Source: Hyphomicrobiales bacterium (lineage in GTDB: Bacteria; Pseudomonadota; Alphaproteobacteria; Rhizobiales; Xanthobacteraceae). From it: a stretch of DNA of 64,000 nucleotides. The position numbers and the translations under genes were made by a program. The number at the start of each line of letters is the position of its first letter. Position 1 is the first letter of the stretch. Of this stretch, positions 30,194 to 38,631 are shown in pieces. The notes under the pieces were generated by a model, which worked only from the letters and a program-made list of their open reading frames with translations, did not search any database and had not been told where the DNA came from. Where the stretch lies: the NCBI GenBank assembly GCA_017305665.1, contig JAFKKH010000015.1:1-64000 (forward strand), written 5' to 3'.

Positions 30194-30298
30194 GACAGTA
30201 TGGGGATTAATTTCACTGCGAACAGGCCCGATCCTGAGGACCCCGGGGGGCTGGGGGCTGAGGAATCCGGAATCAAAAGGACCGGGCCAACGCAGTGA
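30162..30298 (-). ncRNA. Candidate small RNA with nested stems and its own terminator
   Basis: An 8-bp perfect stem (TCACTGCG 30213-30220, CGCAGTGA 30291-30298) encloses a 10-bp stem with one mismatch (GGCCCGATCC 30225-30234, GGACCGGGCC 30279-30288). On the minus strand the inner loop is C-rich (CCTCAGCCCCCAGCCCCCC), which could pair with G-rich ribosome sites. After about 20 nt of AT-rich linker comes a terminator hairpin with a T-rich tail in the same orientation. Together this has the build of a trans-acting small RNA of roughly 140 nt. I cannot assign it to a known family, and the promoter is not clear. Confidence 0.5.
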
Positions 30299-30501
30299 GT
30301 GCTTTCTCGCAGTCCAGCGGGGCGGCCGCTTGGCGGAAATTAGGCCGCATTATGATTTTGACTAACGTTCTCGTGACGGTTTGCGTTCAGTCGCGGCGTT
30401 CTGACGCGGAGATCGCCGCAAGTGCTACGCACAGCCGTCGCAAAGGCCTTGCGGCGGGGCGTAACCGGCGCGATCATGCCGTGACGAACATGGAGGCGCC
30501 G

Positions 30502-30873
30502 ATGAGTTCGCTATCGGGCGACGTTGATCCAAGCGAGAGCCGCGCGGCGGAACGCAGTCCCGCCGCGCTTTCCGTTCAGGGCCGGGTGACGTTCAATCGT
30601 CTAGAACTCAACCGCATCCTCAATCTCTACGGGCGCATGGTCGCAGATGGCGAGTGGCGCGACTATGCCATCGACTTCCTCAAGGACAAGGCGGTGTTCT
30701 CGATCTTCCGCCGCGCCTCCGAAGTGCCGATCTACCGCATTGAGAAGGACCCACGGCTTGCGCGCAAGCAGGGCGCTTACAGTGTGATCTCGGCAACCGG
30801 TCTTATTCTCCGGCGCGGTCATGAACTGGATCGCGTTCTGCTCGCCATCGACCGCAAGCTGGCGCTGGTCTGA
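30502..30873 (+). CDS. DUF2794 protein
   Basis: A 123-residue protein of DUF2794, a small alphaproteobacterial family. The conserved core is RVTFNRLELNRILNLYGRMV, then EWRDYAIDFLKDKAVFSIFR and a C-terminal RRGHELDRVLLAIDRKLALV. No signal peptide or enzyme motif is visible. I start at ATG 30502 because GGAGG at 30492-30496 gives the right spacing; ATG 30490 is in frame but has no such site. Confidence 0.82.
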   Translation: MSSLSGDVDPSESRAAERSPAALSVQGRVTFNRLELNRILNLYGRMVADGEWRDYAIDFLKDKAVFSIFRRASEVPIYRIEKDPRLARKQGAYSVISATGLILRRGHELDRVLLAIDRKLALV

Positions 30874-30934
30874 CGCACCGCGCGCCCGGCGTCCCGCCGA
30901 GAGGTGACCGCCGCTTGCGCTCGCGGCGATCCGG

Positions 30935-31699
30935 CTACATGGCGCCCAGCAGGGCCTCCCGCACAGCCTTCAGGTGGGACACCAGCGCTTCGCGCGCTGT
31001 GACCGCATCGCGTGCTTTCAGGGCACCGACGATATCGCGATGCTGCTTCTCGTAGAGAATGCGTCCCTCGGGCGTCAGCGTCCGTTCCTTCAACTTGCCC
31101 CACTGTGCCTGCCGCCGGACGCCATTCAAGGCGTCATAGATGTCGATCAGCAGTTGATTGCGCGCCGCTCTGAGAATTTCGAGATGCAGCAGGCCGTCCC
31201 AGAGCTCAAACTCGGGTGTGGTTTTTGCGGCCTCGCTGCGCTCGAGACATTCGGTCAGAGTATTGAAATTGGCTGTGGTGGACCGGGCCACCGCCAGGTC
31301 GATCACCTGCGGTTCGATCATCAGGCGCAGCTCCATCACTTCGGACGGGCTCGCCCCATGAATCCGTGTCAGCAGGGCAAGACCCGGATTGGGAACTTCG
31401 GCGATCGGGCGGGGCGGCTGGGCGACGAAGGAGCCGCTGCCGACGCGCCGGACGATGAGTCCCTCGCTCTCGAGGACCTTCAACCGTTTGCGCAGCGTAT
31501 TGCGCGCCAGCCCGAAGCGGGCACCGAGTTCACGCTCAGTTGGAAGCTGATCCCCCGGCTTCCAGATACCGCCGGCGATGCTGCCTTCGATAAAGCGTAG
31601 TAGCGCAGCCGCACCCCGATCACTGTTATGCGGCGGATGAAAGCTGCTTGTGTCGTAAGGACGTGCTTCCTGATCCAATTTAACCCACCCATCTTGCAA
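30935..31699 (-). CDS. GntR-family (FadR/FCD) transcriptional regulator
   Basis: A 254-residue repressor-type protein. The winged helix (GDQLPTERELGARFGLARNT, LRKRLKVLESEGLIV) is followed by an all-helical FCD effector domain (VMELRLMIEPQVIDLAVARS; HLEILRAARNQLLIDIYDAL; HRDIVGALKARDAVTARE). FCD regulators usually sense organic acids. The start is a TTG at 31699; a second TTG at 31678 is possible, and no ATG is available. A palindrome just upstream may be its own operator. Its targets are unknown. Confidence 0.87.
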   Translation of the reverse strand: MQDGWVKLDQEARPYDTSSFHPPHNSDRGAAALLRFIEGSIAGGIWKPGDQLPTERELGARFGLARNTLRKRLKVLESEGLIVRRVGSGSFVAQPPRPIAEVPNPGLALLTRIHGASPSEVMELRLMIEPQVIDLAVARSTTANFNTLTECLERSEAAKTTPEFELWDGLLHLEILRAARNQLLIDIYDALNGVRRQAQWGKLKERTLTPEGRILYEKQHRDIVGALKARDAVTAREALVSHLKAVREALLGAM

Positions 31700-31700
31700 G

Positions 31701-31719
31701 ATTCGAGGCTACCTCGAAT
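31701..31719. promoter_or_regulatory. Palindromic operator candidate next to the GntR gene
   Basis: ATTCGAGG (31701-31708), CTA, CCTCGAAT (31712-31719) is a perfect 8-bp inverted repeat. It abuts the GntR start codon, where binding would block translation or transcription start. The 19-bp size suits a GntR dimer. Confidence 0.5.
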
Positions 31720-31923
31720 GACTTCCGCCCAGCGCCCAACTGGTTTCAGGAGCCTAGTCAGCCGCAGCTTTTGGGTCAACAAAGTTGGTATATTGGGCTA
31801 TATTGGGGCAATTAGGGTTGCCGAAAAGTGGGACAAGCCGCCGATCGGGGATGACAAGACCTCGGTATTTGCCGAAAATCGCCCCGATCCGGGGAGCGGT
31901 GATTTCGGGCGAGATCGTTGGCG

Positions 31924-32529
31924 GTGGCTGCGAAGAAAAGAGTTCTGTCCGGCTTTATGGTCGTCTGTGGCGTTATGCTGGTCTCCGCGCAAGCGGGAGC
32001 CGGATGGTGGTCGCGTGCGCCCGTTGATTACGAGGATTGCGCCGCTGCCGTGGAGAAGAGCGCGGCGTCCGCAAGCGACAAGGACAAGCGGCTCACGGTA
32101 TGCGAGGCCAAATTCGCCGGCCGCCGCAAACCAGGCGGCGGCTACGTCTATTACGATTTCATGCAGAACCGGCATTTCGATATTGCGGGTCCGAATCCGA
32201 CGCCGGAAGAGCAGAAGCGGATCGACAAGCAATACGCTGCCTATCTCAGTGACCAGCGACAGAGCATCATCGTGGCGGCGTTCCGTCAAAAGCAGTTGCA
32301 GGTCGAACAGACCAGGGCTGTTGCCGGTCATGTTAAACTGACGCCGGGATCGAGGCCGGCCGAGAGACCGCGTGTTACCGTGCTGCCGCGCCCGCGTCCG
32401 AAGGTGATCGCCCGCCGTTGCACGGATGAATTTTTCTCGTCCTGCCATTGGCCGCGGATCTCATCGGGGATGCGCGATCTCAGGAAGACGCTGTTCGGTT
32501 CGTTCACCCGCAAGGACGCGCGGAGTTGA
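31924..32529 (+). CDS. Exported protein of unknown function
   Basis: About 201 residues. A signal peptide (KRVLSGFMVVCGVMLVSAQA) is followed by a Cys-containing segment (YEDCAAAVEKSA ... LTVCEAKFAGRRKPGGGYVY), a helical region (PTPEEQKRIDKQYAAYLSDQ) and a basic Pro/Arg-rich C-terminus with two more Cys (ARRCTDEFFSSCHWPR). Four Cys could give two disulphides. The start is uncertain (GTG 31924 or TTG 31918). Family not recognised. Confidence 0.65.
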   Translation: MAAKKRVLSGFMVVCGVMLVSAQAGAGWWSRAPVDYEDCAAAVEKSAASASDKDKRLTVCEAKFAGRRKPGGGYVYYDFMQNRHFDIAGPNPTPEEQKRIDKQYAAYLSDQRQSIIVAAFRQKQLQVEQTRAVAGHVKLTPGSRPAERPRVTVLPRPRPKVIARRCTDEFFSSCHWPRISSGMRDLRKTLFGSFTRKDARS

Positions 32530-32559
32530 TCCGCGCTCGCTGATTGCATTCGAGTTCAT

Positions 32560-33855
32560 ATGCCCGCACCCAAGCCACCTGCCTTCGAGACGTTGAGCCT
32601 TCACGCCGGACAATTGCCTGATCCGGTCACCGGTGCGCGCGCCGTGCCGATCTATCAAACGACGTCCTATGTCTTTCAGGATTCCGATCACGCCGCGGCG
32701 CTGTTCAATCTCGAGCGTCATGGCCACATCTACACGCGCATTTCCAATCCAACCACGGCGGTGCTGGAAGAGCGGCTGGCGGCGCTTGAGAATGGCGTCG
32801 GCGCGGTCTGCACTGCAAGCGGCATGGCCGCGTTGCATCTGATCATCGCGACGCTGCTCAACGCGGGAGATCACATCGTCGCCTCGTCGTCGCTCTATGG
32901 CGGCAGCATCAATCTGCTGGCGCATACCCTGCCGCGCTTCGGCATCACGACGACATTCGTGAAGCCTCGCGCCCATGACGATTTTCGTGCCGCGATCCGG
33001 CCCAATACGCGCATGGTGCTCGGCGAAACCATCGGCAACCCCGGCCTTGAAGTCCTGGACCTTCCGAAGGTCGCGGCGATCGCCCATGAGGCGAAGATTC
33101 CGCTCGTGATCGATAACACGTTCGCAACGCCGTATCTCAGCCGCCCGATCGATCTTGGCGCCGATGTCGTGATGAATTCGGCGACTAAATGGATCGGCGG
33201 CCATGGCATCGCCATTGGCGGCGTGGTGGTGGACGGCGGCCGATTCGACTGGCGCGAGTCGGGGAAATTTCCGGGCCTGACCGAGCCCTATGCCGGTTAT
33301 CACGGCATTGTCTTCGACGAGCAGTTCGGCTCCCAAGCCTTCATCATGCGCGCACGCACCGAGGGTCTGCGCGATTTCGGCGCCTGCCTGTCGCCAACCA
33401 ACGCGTTCCAGCTGTTACAGGGCGTCGAGACGCTCGGCCTGCGCATGGACCGCCACATGGCGAACACGCAAGCCGTGCTGGAATTCCTGTCGGCCAACAA
33501 GGCGGTCGATTGGGTCTTGCATCCCTCGCTGCCGAGTCATCCGGACTATGAGTTGGCGAAGCAGTTGCTGCCGCGTGGGGCCGGATCGATCATCTCGTTC
33601 GGCATCAAGGGCGGCCGCGCTGCCGGCCGCAAGTTTATCGAAACGCTTCGGCTGACCAGTCATCTCGCCAATGTCGGCGATGCCAAGACACTGGTGATCC
33701 ATCCCGCATCGACAACGCATCAGCAGATGGATGCAGAGCAGCTGAAAGCTGCCGGGATCGGGGAGGAGCTGGTGCGACTTTCCGTCGGCATCGAGGCCGC
33801 GCAGGACATCATCGATGATCTCGGGCAGGCGCTGCGCGCCTCACAAAAGGTGTGA
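32560..33855 (+). CDS. metY: O-acetylhomoserine sulfhydrylase (MetY-type)
   Basis: A 431-residue PLP enzyme of the Cys/Met-metabolism family. It makes homocysteine from O-acetylhomoserine and sulfide. The length, with the ETLSLHAGQLPDPVTGARAV start and the inserted segment after WIGGHGIAIGGVVVDGG, fits MetY rather than cystathionine synthases of about 390 residues. PLP Lys210 lies in MNSATKWIGGHG. Tyr-x-Arg (HIYTRISNPT) and TASGMAALHL are also present. It is 3 bp from a hydrolase gene. Confidence 0.92.
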   Translation: MPAPKPPAFETLSLHAGQLPDPVTGARAVPIYQTTSYVFQDSDHAAALFNLERHGHIYTRISNPTTAVLEERLAALENGVGAVCTASGMAALHLIIATLLNAGDHIVASSSLYGGSINLLAHTLPRFGITTTFVKPRAHDDFRAAIRPNTRMVLGETIGNPGLEVLDLPKVAAIAHEAKIPLVIDNTFATPYLSRPIDLGADVVMNSATKWIGGHGIAIGGVVVDGGRFDWRESGKFPGLTEPYAGYHGIVFDEQFGSQAFIMRARTEGLRDFGACLSPTNAFQLLQGVETLGLRMDRHMANTQAVLEFLSANKAVDWVLHPSLPSHPDYELAKQLLPRGAGSIISFGIKGGRAAGRKFIETLRLTSHLANVGDAKTLVIHPASTTHQQMDAEQLKAAGIGEELVRLSVGIEAAQDIIDDLGQALRASQKV

Positions 33856-33858
33856 GCG

Positions 33859-34647
33859 ATGAAACTGTCCGTCAACGGAGCCGAGACCTTTATTGGTACG
33901 GGAGGTCGCGATTTCGACCCTTCGCTTCCGGTCGTTGTCTTCCTGCACGGCGCAGGGATGGATCGTTCAGCCTGGGCACTGCACAGCCGATGGTTCGCCC
34001 ATCATGGCTTTGCGGTGCTGGCGCCGGACTTTCCCGGGCATGGTCTGTCACAGGGCGCACCGCTCACAAGCATTGCTGATATGGCGGATTGGATCGCGGC
34101 GCTGATCACGGCGGCTGGCGTCTCGCAGGCGCGGCTGATCGGCCATTCGATGGGATCGCTGGTCGCACTCGAGACTGCCGCGCGGCATCCCGGCAAGGTC
34201 TCGGGGCTCGCGCTGATCGGCACGTCGTCGGCCATGGCGGTCGGGCCGGATCTGCTGAAGGCGGCGGAAGCCAACGACCATGCCGCGATCGATATGGTGT
34301 CGATCTGGGGGCTCGGCTATCAGGCCGAACTCGGCGGTAGTCTCGCGCCGGGACTTTGGATGCATGGCGGCGCGCAGCGCGTCCTCGAGGCCACCAAGCC
34401 GGGCGTGTTGTTCGCCGATCTTTCAGCCTGCAATTCTTACCAGAATGCGCTTTCCGCGGCAGCACAGATCAAGGTGCCGACGACGCTGATTCTCGGTGAA
34501 CGTGACATGATGACACCCGCGAAAGCCGGCAAAGCGCTGGCTGCGGCAATTCCAAATGCGCGCACCATCGTCATGGCAGGAGCCGGTCACATGATGATGG
34601 CTGAGCGGCCGGATCAGTTATTGATCGCACTGCAGGAATTTGCCTAG
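33859..34647 (+). CDS. Alpha/beta-hydrolase
   Basis: A 262-residue alpha/beta-hydrolase. The nucleophile elbow is IGHSMGSLVAL (Ser97). The oxyanion side is VVFLHGAGMDRSAWALHSRW, the acid is probably in LILGERDMMTP and the His in MAGAGHMMMAERP. No signal peptide is seen. It sits 3 bp after the MetY-type gene, so it is co-transcribed. A link to methionine synthesis (for instance acyl-homoserine turnover) is only guesswork. Confidence 0.88.
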   Translation: MKLSVNGAETFIGTGGRDFDPSLPVVVFLHGAGMDRSAWALHSRWFAHHGFAVLAPDFPGHGLSQGAPLTSIADMADWIAALITAAGVSQARLIGHSMGSLVALETAARHPGKVSGLALIGTSSAMAVGPDLLKAAEANDHAAIDMVSIWGLGYQAELGGSLAPGLWMHGGAQRVLEATKPGVLFADLSACNSYQNALSAAAQIKVPTTLILGERDMMTPAKAGKALAAAIPNARTIVMAGAGHMMMAERPDQLLIALQEFA

Positions 34648-34815
34648 CGAACGCCGATGCGACGTCGTTCCGGGGTTCCGCCTCGAAATGTTGCAGGACC
34701 GGGGTGTGGTGCCGGTTCGTTAAATTCCATCGATTCAAAATGCGTTGATGTCGGAGTGGGGCCGTCGGGCCCCGATCGCAAGGGGATCATCGATCGCGAC
34801 TAGACCTTGACGACA

Positions 34816-34846
34816 AAAAATGGCCTCCGCTCGGGAGGCCATTTTT
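34816..34846. terminator. Bidirectional intrinsic terminator
   Basis: A 13-bp perfect stem (AAAAATGGCCTCC 34816-34828, GGAGGCCATTTTT 34834-34846) with a 5-nt loop has A and T runs on both sides. It serves the converging hydrolase and DUF3551 genes. Confidence 0.92.
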
Positions 34847-34896
34847 CGAGTTCATGAACGCGAAGACAAGCGTGACTCTATCGCATCACGTCGGGA

Positions 34897-35133
34897 TTAC
34901 CGATAACGCCCGCGCTCCCGAGACGCGTAGCCCGGATTGATGCCGCAATAATCTTCTGTTCCCGAGGCGCTGACCATGCATTGCCGGTAGCTCGAGAACT
35001 GACAGTTGCCGGGATAACCCCACCGTTTGCCTTGCAGGCAATATCTATCTTGATGAGCTGAGGCCGGCGAAGCCGAGGCGGCGATCGCCAGCAGGGAAGC
35101 GGCCGATAAAGCCGCATAAACTAGATTGCGCAT
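34897..35133 (-). CDS. DUF3551 exported small protein
   Basis: A 78-residue precursor: signal peptide (MRNLVYAALSAASLLAIAAS, cleavage near ASA), then the family core YCLQGKRWGYPGNCQFSSYR, QCMVSASGTEDYCGINPGYA with four conserved Cys. DUF3551 is an expanded family of small exported proteins in Bradyrhizobium and relatives, with no known function. ATG 35133 has AAAGGAGA upstream, a strong site. Confidence 0.88.
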   Translation of the reverse strand: MRNLVYAALSAASLLAIAASASPASAHQDRYCLQGKRWGYPGNCQFSSYRQCMVSASGTEDYCGINPGYASRERGRYR

Positions 35134-35301
35134 TTCACGTCTCCTTTAGCGAACAATGACCTGGACAACCAAGGGTTCCACGAGTCGTCTCGCTCGGGGG
35201 CAGCTTGAACCGCTAACCAATAGATAACAGTGACGAGAATCGCACTGGGAACCGGTTTAGGCAAGTCACTCCGCTGCGAGGGGTAAGCCGCCGGAATCAA
35301 C

Positions 35302-36954
35302 TCAACCGCGCGCATCCTCGAGGATCATGTCGGAGGCCTTTTCGGCGATCATGATGGTCGGCGCGTTGGTATTGCCGGACATCAGGTCCGGCATGACCGA
35401 GGCATCGACCACGCGCAGGCCCTCCATCCCATGGACACGCAAGCGCTGATCGACCACCGCGAGCGGATCGTTGCCCATCCGGCAGGTCGATGTCGGATGA
35501 TAAACGGTGGAGCCGCGTTGCCGGCAGAACTCCAGGATCTGCTCGTCGGTCACGACCGATGGGCCGGGCTCGGCCTCGTCGATCACATAAGGAGCCATCG
35601 CCGGGGCCTTCAGGATATTGCGCAGGATCTTCATGCCCTCGATGAAGGCGGTGCGGTCGGTTTCGCTGGCGAGATAGTTGATGCGGATTTCCGGCGCTAC
35701 GGAAGCATCCGCGCTCTTGATGCGCAGGGTCCCACGGCTTTCCGGCCGCAACTGGCACACCGACGCGCTGAACGCCGAGTAGGGATGCAGCTTTTCACCC
35801 ATCTTGTCGGTCGAGAACGGCAGGAAATGGATTTGAATATCCGGCGAGGCGAGGCGTGGATCAGTCTTGAAGAAGGCGCCCGACGTTCCCGCCGCGATCG
35901 TCAGCGGTCCTTTGCGGAGTGCAGCGTATTGCGCGCCGGCCATGATCTGGCGCAACGGGTTGTTCATGACATCGTTGAGCGTGACCTTCTGCTTGCAGCG
36001 CATCACGATGCGCGCCTGCATGTGATCCTGCAGATCGTTGCCGACGCCGGGCGCATCGAGCACCACAGCGATACCGCGCTGCTTCAGCAGGTCTGCGGGA
36101 CCGACACCCGAGAGCTGCAATAATTGCGGCGAACCATAGGCGCCGCTCGCAACGATCATTTCCTTGCGGGCGCGCGCCGTCCGCTCGATGCCATTTTGCT
36201 TGTAGACGACGCCCACAGCACGGCGGCCCTCGAACAACAGGCGTTGCGCCTGCGCTTCCGTTTCCACATGCAGATTGCTGCGCTGCATGGCCGGGCGCAG
36301 GTAGGAGCGGGCGGTGGAGGCGCGCCGGCCACGCCGGGTCGTAGTCTGGAAGAAGCCTGCGCCTTCCTGGGTCGCGCCGTTGAAGTCCGGATTGGTAGGA
36401 ATGCCGACTTCGGCGGCGGCCTTCACGAAGGCTTCAGACAGCGGATCGTGATGCCGCCAGTCCGACACCGGCAGCGGGCCGCCGGCGCCGTGATAGTCGT
36501 TCGAGCCGCGGCACTGGTCCTCGGCCTTCTTGAAGTAAGGCAGCACGTCGTCATAGCCCCAGCCGATATTGCCGCGCTGGCGCCAGCGGTCGTAATCCTC
36601 ATGCTGGCCCCGAACATACAGAAGTCCATTGATCGAGCTCGATCCGCCCAGCACCTTGCCGCGCGGTTGAAAGACGCTGCGCCCGTTCAGCCCAGGCTCC
36701 GGCTCGGTCTGGAACATCCAGTTGACGCTGGCTTCCTTGAACAGCTTGCCGTAGCCCAGCGGCACGTGAATCCAGATGTTTGAGTCCTTCGGGCCAGCTT
36801 CGAGCAGCAGCACCAAATGCTGGCCCGACGCGGTGAGACGGTTGGCCAGCACGCAGCCCGCCGAGCCGGCGCCGACGATGATATAATCGAATTCGCGCGC
36901 CTCGGACGCCGACGATCTCCCCACGGACGAGGTGCTGGCAGCATTGGTGGTCAT
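35302..36954 (-). CDS. GMC-family FAD oxidoreductase
   Basis: A 550-residue glucose-methanol-choline oxidoreductase. The FAD-binding motif YIIVGAGSAGCVLANRLT is near the N-terminus. GMC signature 1 is GKVLGGSSSINGLLYVRG and signature 2 is GAYGSPQLLQLSGVG. The C-terminal catalytic region has VYHPTSTCRMG and GNTNAPTIMIAEKASDMI. It resembles choline or alcohol dehydrogenases; the substrate is open. I start at ATG 36954 (GGGGAAA site). It is divergent from a thiolase gene. Confidence 0.92.
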   Translation of the reverse strand: MTTNAASTSSVGRSSASEAREFDYIIVGAGSAGCVLANRLTASGQHLVLLLEAGPKDSNIWIHVPLGYGKLFKEASVNWMFQTEPEPGLNGRSVFQPRGKVLGGSSSINGLLYVRGQHEDYDRWRQRGNIGWGYDDVLPYFKKAEDQCRGSNDYHGAGGPLPVSDWRHHDPLSEAFVKAAAEVGIPTNPDFNGATQEGAGFFQTTTRRGRRASTARSYLRPAMQRSNLHVETEAQAQRLLFEGRRAVGVVYKQNGIERTARARKEMIVASGAYGSPQLLQLSGVGPADLLKQRGIAVVLDAPGVGNDLQDHMQARIVMRCKQKVTLNDVMNNPLRQIMAGAQYAALRKGPLTIAAGTSGAFFKTDPRLASPDIQIHFLPFSTDKMGEKLHPYSAFSASVCQLRPESRGTLRIKSADASVAPEIRINYLASETDRTAFIEGMKILRNILKAPAMAPYVIDEAEPGPSVVTDEQILEFCRQRGSTVYHPTSTCRMGNDPLAVVDQRLRVHGMEGLRVVDASVMPDLMSGNTNAPTIMIAEKASDMILEDARG

Positions 36955-37115
36955 TGGTTTCCCCGAAAGCATTTCTGTTGGGCGTAGCGCCGTCCGAACC
37001 GTAAGCAAGCCGTGGCCCGTTCACAACCAAACTCTTGCCGCAAAGCGCTCCGGGCATAGCCCCATGGGGATTGCGAATGACGCCATCGGTCCCGCGGTTT
37101 CCAGCGCGCTCCGAA

Positions 37116-37146
37116 TTGACACCGCTGGTGTGGTCGGTCCAACTAT
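37116..37146 (+). promoter_or_regulatory. Possible promoter of the thiolase gene
   Basis: TTGACA at 37116-37121 is followed after 19 nt by AACTAT. The -35 match is perfect but the spacing and -10 are weak. A 10-bp palindrome (CCCCATGGGG) lies upstream at 37060-37069. Confidence 0.35.
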
Positions 37147-37197
37147 CCCTAACATCCGGAGGCAATCCGGGCCGAATGACCGAGAAAAGGATACATC

Positions 37198-38430
37198 ATG
37201 GGTGAGGCACTGATCATCGACGCATGCCGGACGCCGCGCGGCGTGGGCAAGGCCGGCAAGGGCGCACTGTCGGGCATTCATCCGCAACAGCTCGGCGCGA
37301 CGGTGTTGCGCGCGCTTGCCGATCGCACCGGCATCGATACCGCCGATGTCGACGACATCGTTTGGGGCTGCAGCGCACAGGTTGCGACCCAGGGCGGCGA
37401 TCTTGGTCGGATGTCGGCGCTTGACGCCGGCTATGACGTCCGCGCCAGCGCGGTGACGCTCGATCGCTTCTGCGGCTCGGGCATCACCAGCGTCAATATG
37501 GCGGCAGCTTCGATCATGGCGGGCGCGGAAGATCTCGTCATCGCCGGCGGCTGCGAGATGATGTCGATGGATGGCCGGCGCGGGCAGGGTCCGATGATGA
37601 TGGATTCCGGGAACCTGCGCCTGCGCGCGCGGCATCCACAATCGCATCAGGGGGTCTGCGCCGATGCCATCGCGACGCTGGAAGGCATCACGCGTGCCGA
37701 TGTCGATGCGCTTGGTCTCGAAAGTCAGAAGCGGGCAGCCAGCGCGATGGCGAACGGGCATTTCAAGAAAAGTCTTGTCTCAGTCTATCGTGAAGACGGC
37801 AGCCTTGCGCTCGATCACGAAGAATATCCGCGCCCGCAAACGACCATGGAGGGGTTGGCGGCGCTCAAGCCTGCATTTCCGGCGATCGCGGATTATGTGC
37901 TGGACGACAAGGGGACGACCTATCGCGGCCTCATTCAGCAGAAATATCCCGATATCGAGATCGATTTCATGCATCACGCCGGTAATTCGTCCGGCGTTGT
38001 CGACGGCTCGGCGGCAATTTTGCTCGCGTCGCCGGCTTACGCGAAGAAGCATGGTCTGAAGCCCCGCGCGCGCGTGGTCGCCATGGCCAACATGGGCGAC
38101 TCGCCGACGCTGATGCTGAACGCGCCGGTGCCTGCCACGAAAAAGGTGCTGGCCAAGGCGGGGCTGACCATCGACGACATCGATCTGTTCGAGATCAATG
38201 AGGCTTTTGCGGTGGTCGCGGAAAAATACATCCGCGATCTCAAGCTCGACCGCGCCAAGGTCAACGTCAATGGGGGCTCGATCGCGCTCGGACATCCGAT
38301 CGGTGCGACCGGATCGATCCTGATCGGCACCATCCTCGATGAACTGGAGCGGCGCGATCTCAAGCGCGGGCTGGTGACGATGTGCGCGGCGGGCGGCATG
38401 GCGCCGGCGATCATCATCGAGCGCGTCTAA
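37198..38430 (+). CDS. Acetyl-CoA acyltransferase (thiolase)
   Basis: A 410-residue thiolase. The acyl-enzyme Cys92 is in LDRFCGSGITSVNMAA, the catalytic His in NVNGGSIALGHPIGATGS, and the second Cys in MCAAGGMAPAIIIERV. The sequence is of the degradative/FadA-like type with a longer loop domain. An AAAGGAT site precedes ATG 37198. A strong hairpin follows the gene. Fatty-acid or aromatic-acid degradation is plausible; no other beta-oxidation genes are adjacent. Confidence 0.92.
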   Translation: MGEALIIDACRTPRGVGKAGKGALSGIHPQQLGATVLRALADRTGIDTADVDDIVWGCSAQVATQGGDLGRMSALDAGYDVRASAVTLDRFCGSGITSVNMAAASIMAGAEDLVIAGGCEMMSMDGRRGQGPMMMDSGNLRLRARHPQSHQGVCADAIATLEGITRADVDALGLESQKRAASAMANGHFKKSLVSVYREDGSLALDHEEYPRPQTTMEGLAALKPAFPAIADYVLDDKGTTYRGLIQQKYPDIEIDFMHHAGNSSGVVDGSAAILLASPAYAKKHGLKPRARVVAMANMGDSPTLMLNAPVPATKKVLAKAGLTIDDIDLFEINEAFAVVAEKYIRDLKLDRAKVNVNGGSIALGHPIGATGSILIGTILDELERRDLKRGLVTMCAAGGMAPAIIIERV

Positions 38431-38442
38431 GCGCTTTCATCG

Positions 38443-38473
38443 AGACGGTCGCGCAACATCGCCGCGACCGTCT
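38443..38473 (+). terminator. Strong hairpin after the thiolase gene
   Basis: An 11-bp perfect stem (AGACGGTCGCG 38443-38453, CGCGACCGTCT 38463-38473) with a 9-nt loop begins 13 bp after the stop. It lacks a T-tract, so terminator function is uncertain. Confidence 0.5.
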
Positions 38474-38631
38474 GCTCCCAGTAGGGAGTCGAATAATTCG
38501 CGCCCCGGAATTTTTGCAGGGGCGATGCCGCGCCGCGGCACGTCTTCCCACGCTTTCCATCGTGCATTCTTCGTATAGGCTCATGCACGACGGTGCGGCC
38601 AAGTACCGCGACCGCATTTGTGGAGGAAAGC

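Larger units (their letters stand above)
30097..30501. other. 405-bp intergenic region holding a probable minus-strand RNA gene
   Basis: Between DUF1223 and DUF2794 there is no convincing protein gene. The central part (30162-30298) is highly symmetric and is listed separately as a candidate small RNA. The remaining part to 30501 carries the DUF2794 upstream sequence, with a TTGACT hexamer at 30358 that lacks a good partner. Confidence 0.5.

Noticed and set aside
30135-30365. A 76-codon plus-strand frame (MSRKKKKDRLSPVLTVWG...)
   Set aside because: It crosses the terminator and the nested stems of the RNA-like element, has no ribosome site, and shows no family resemblance.
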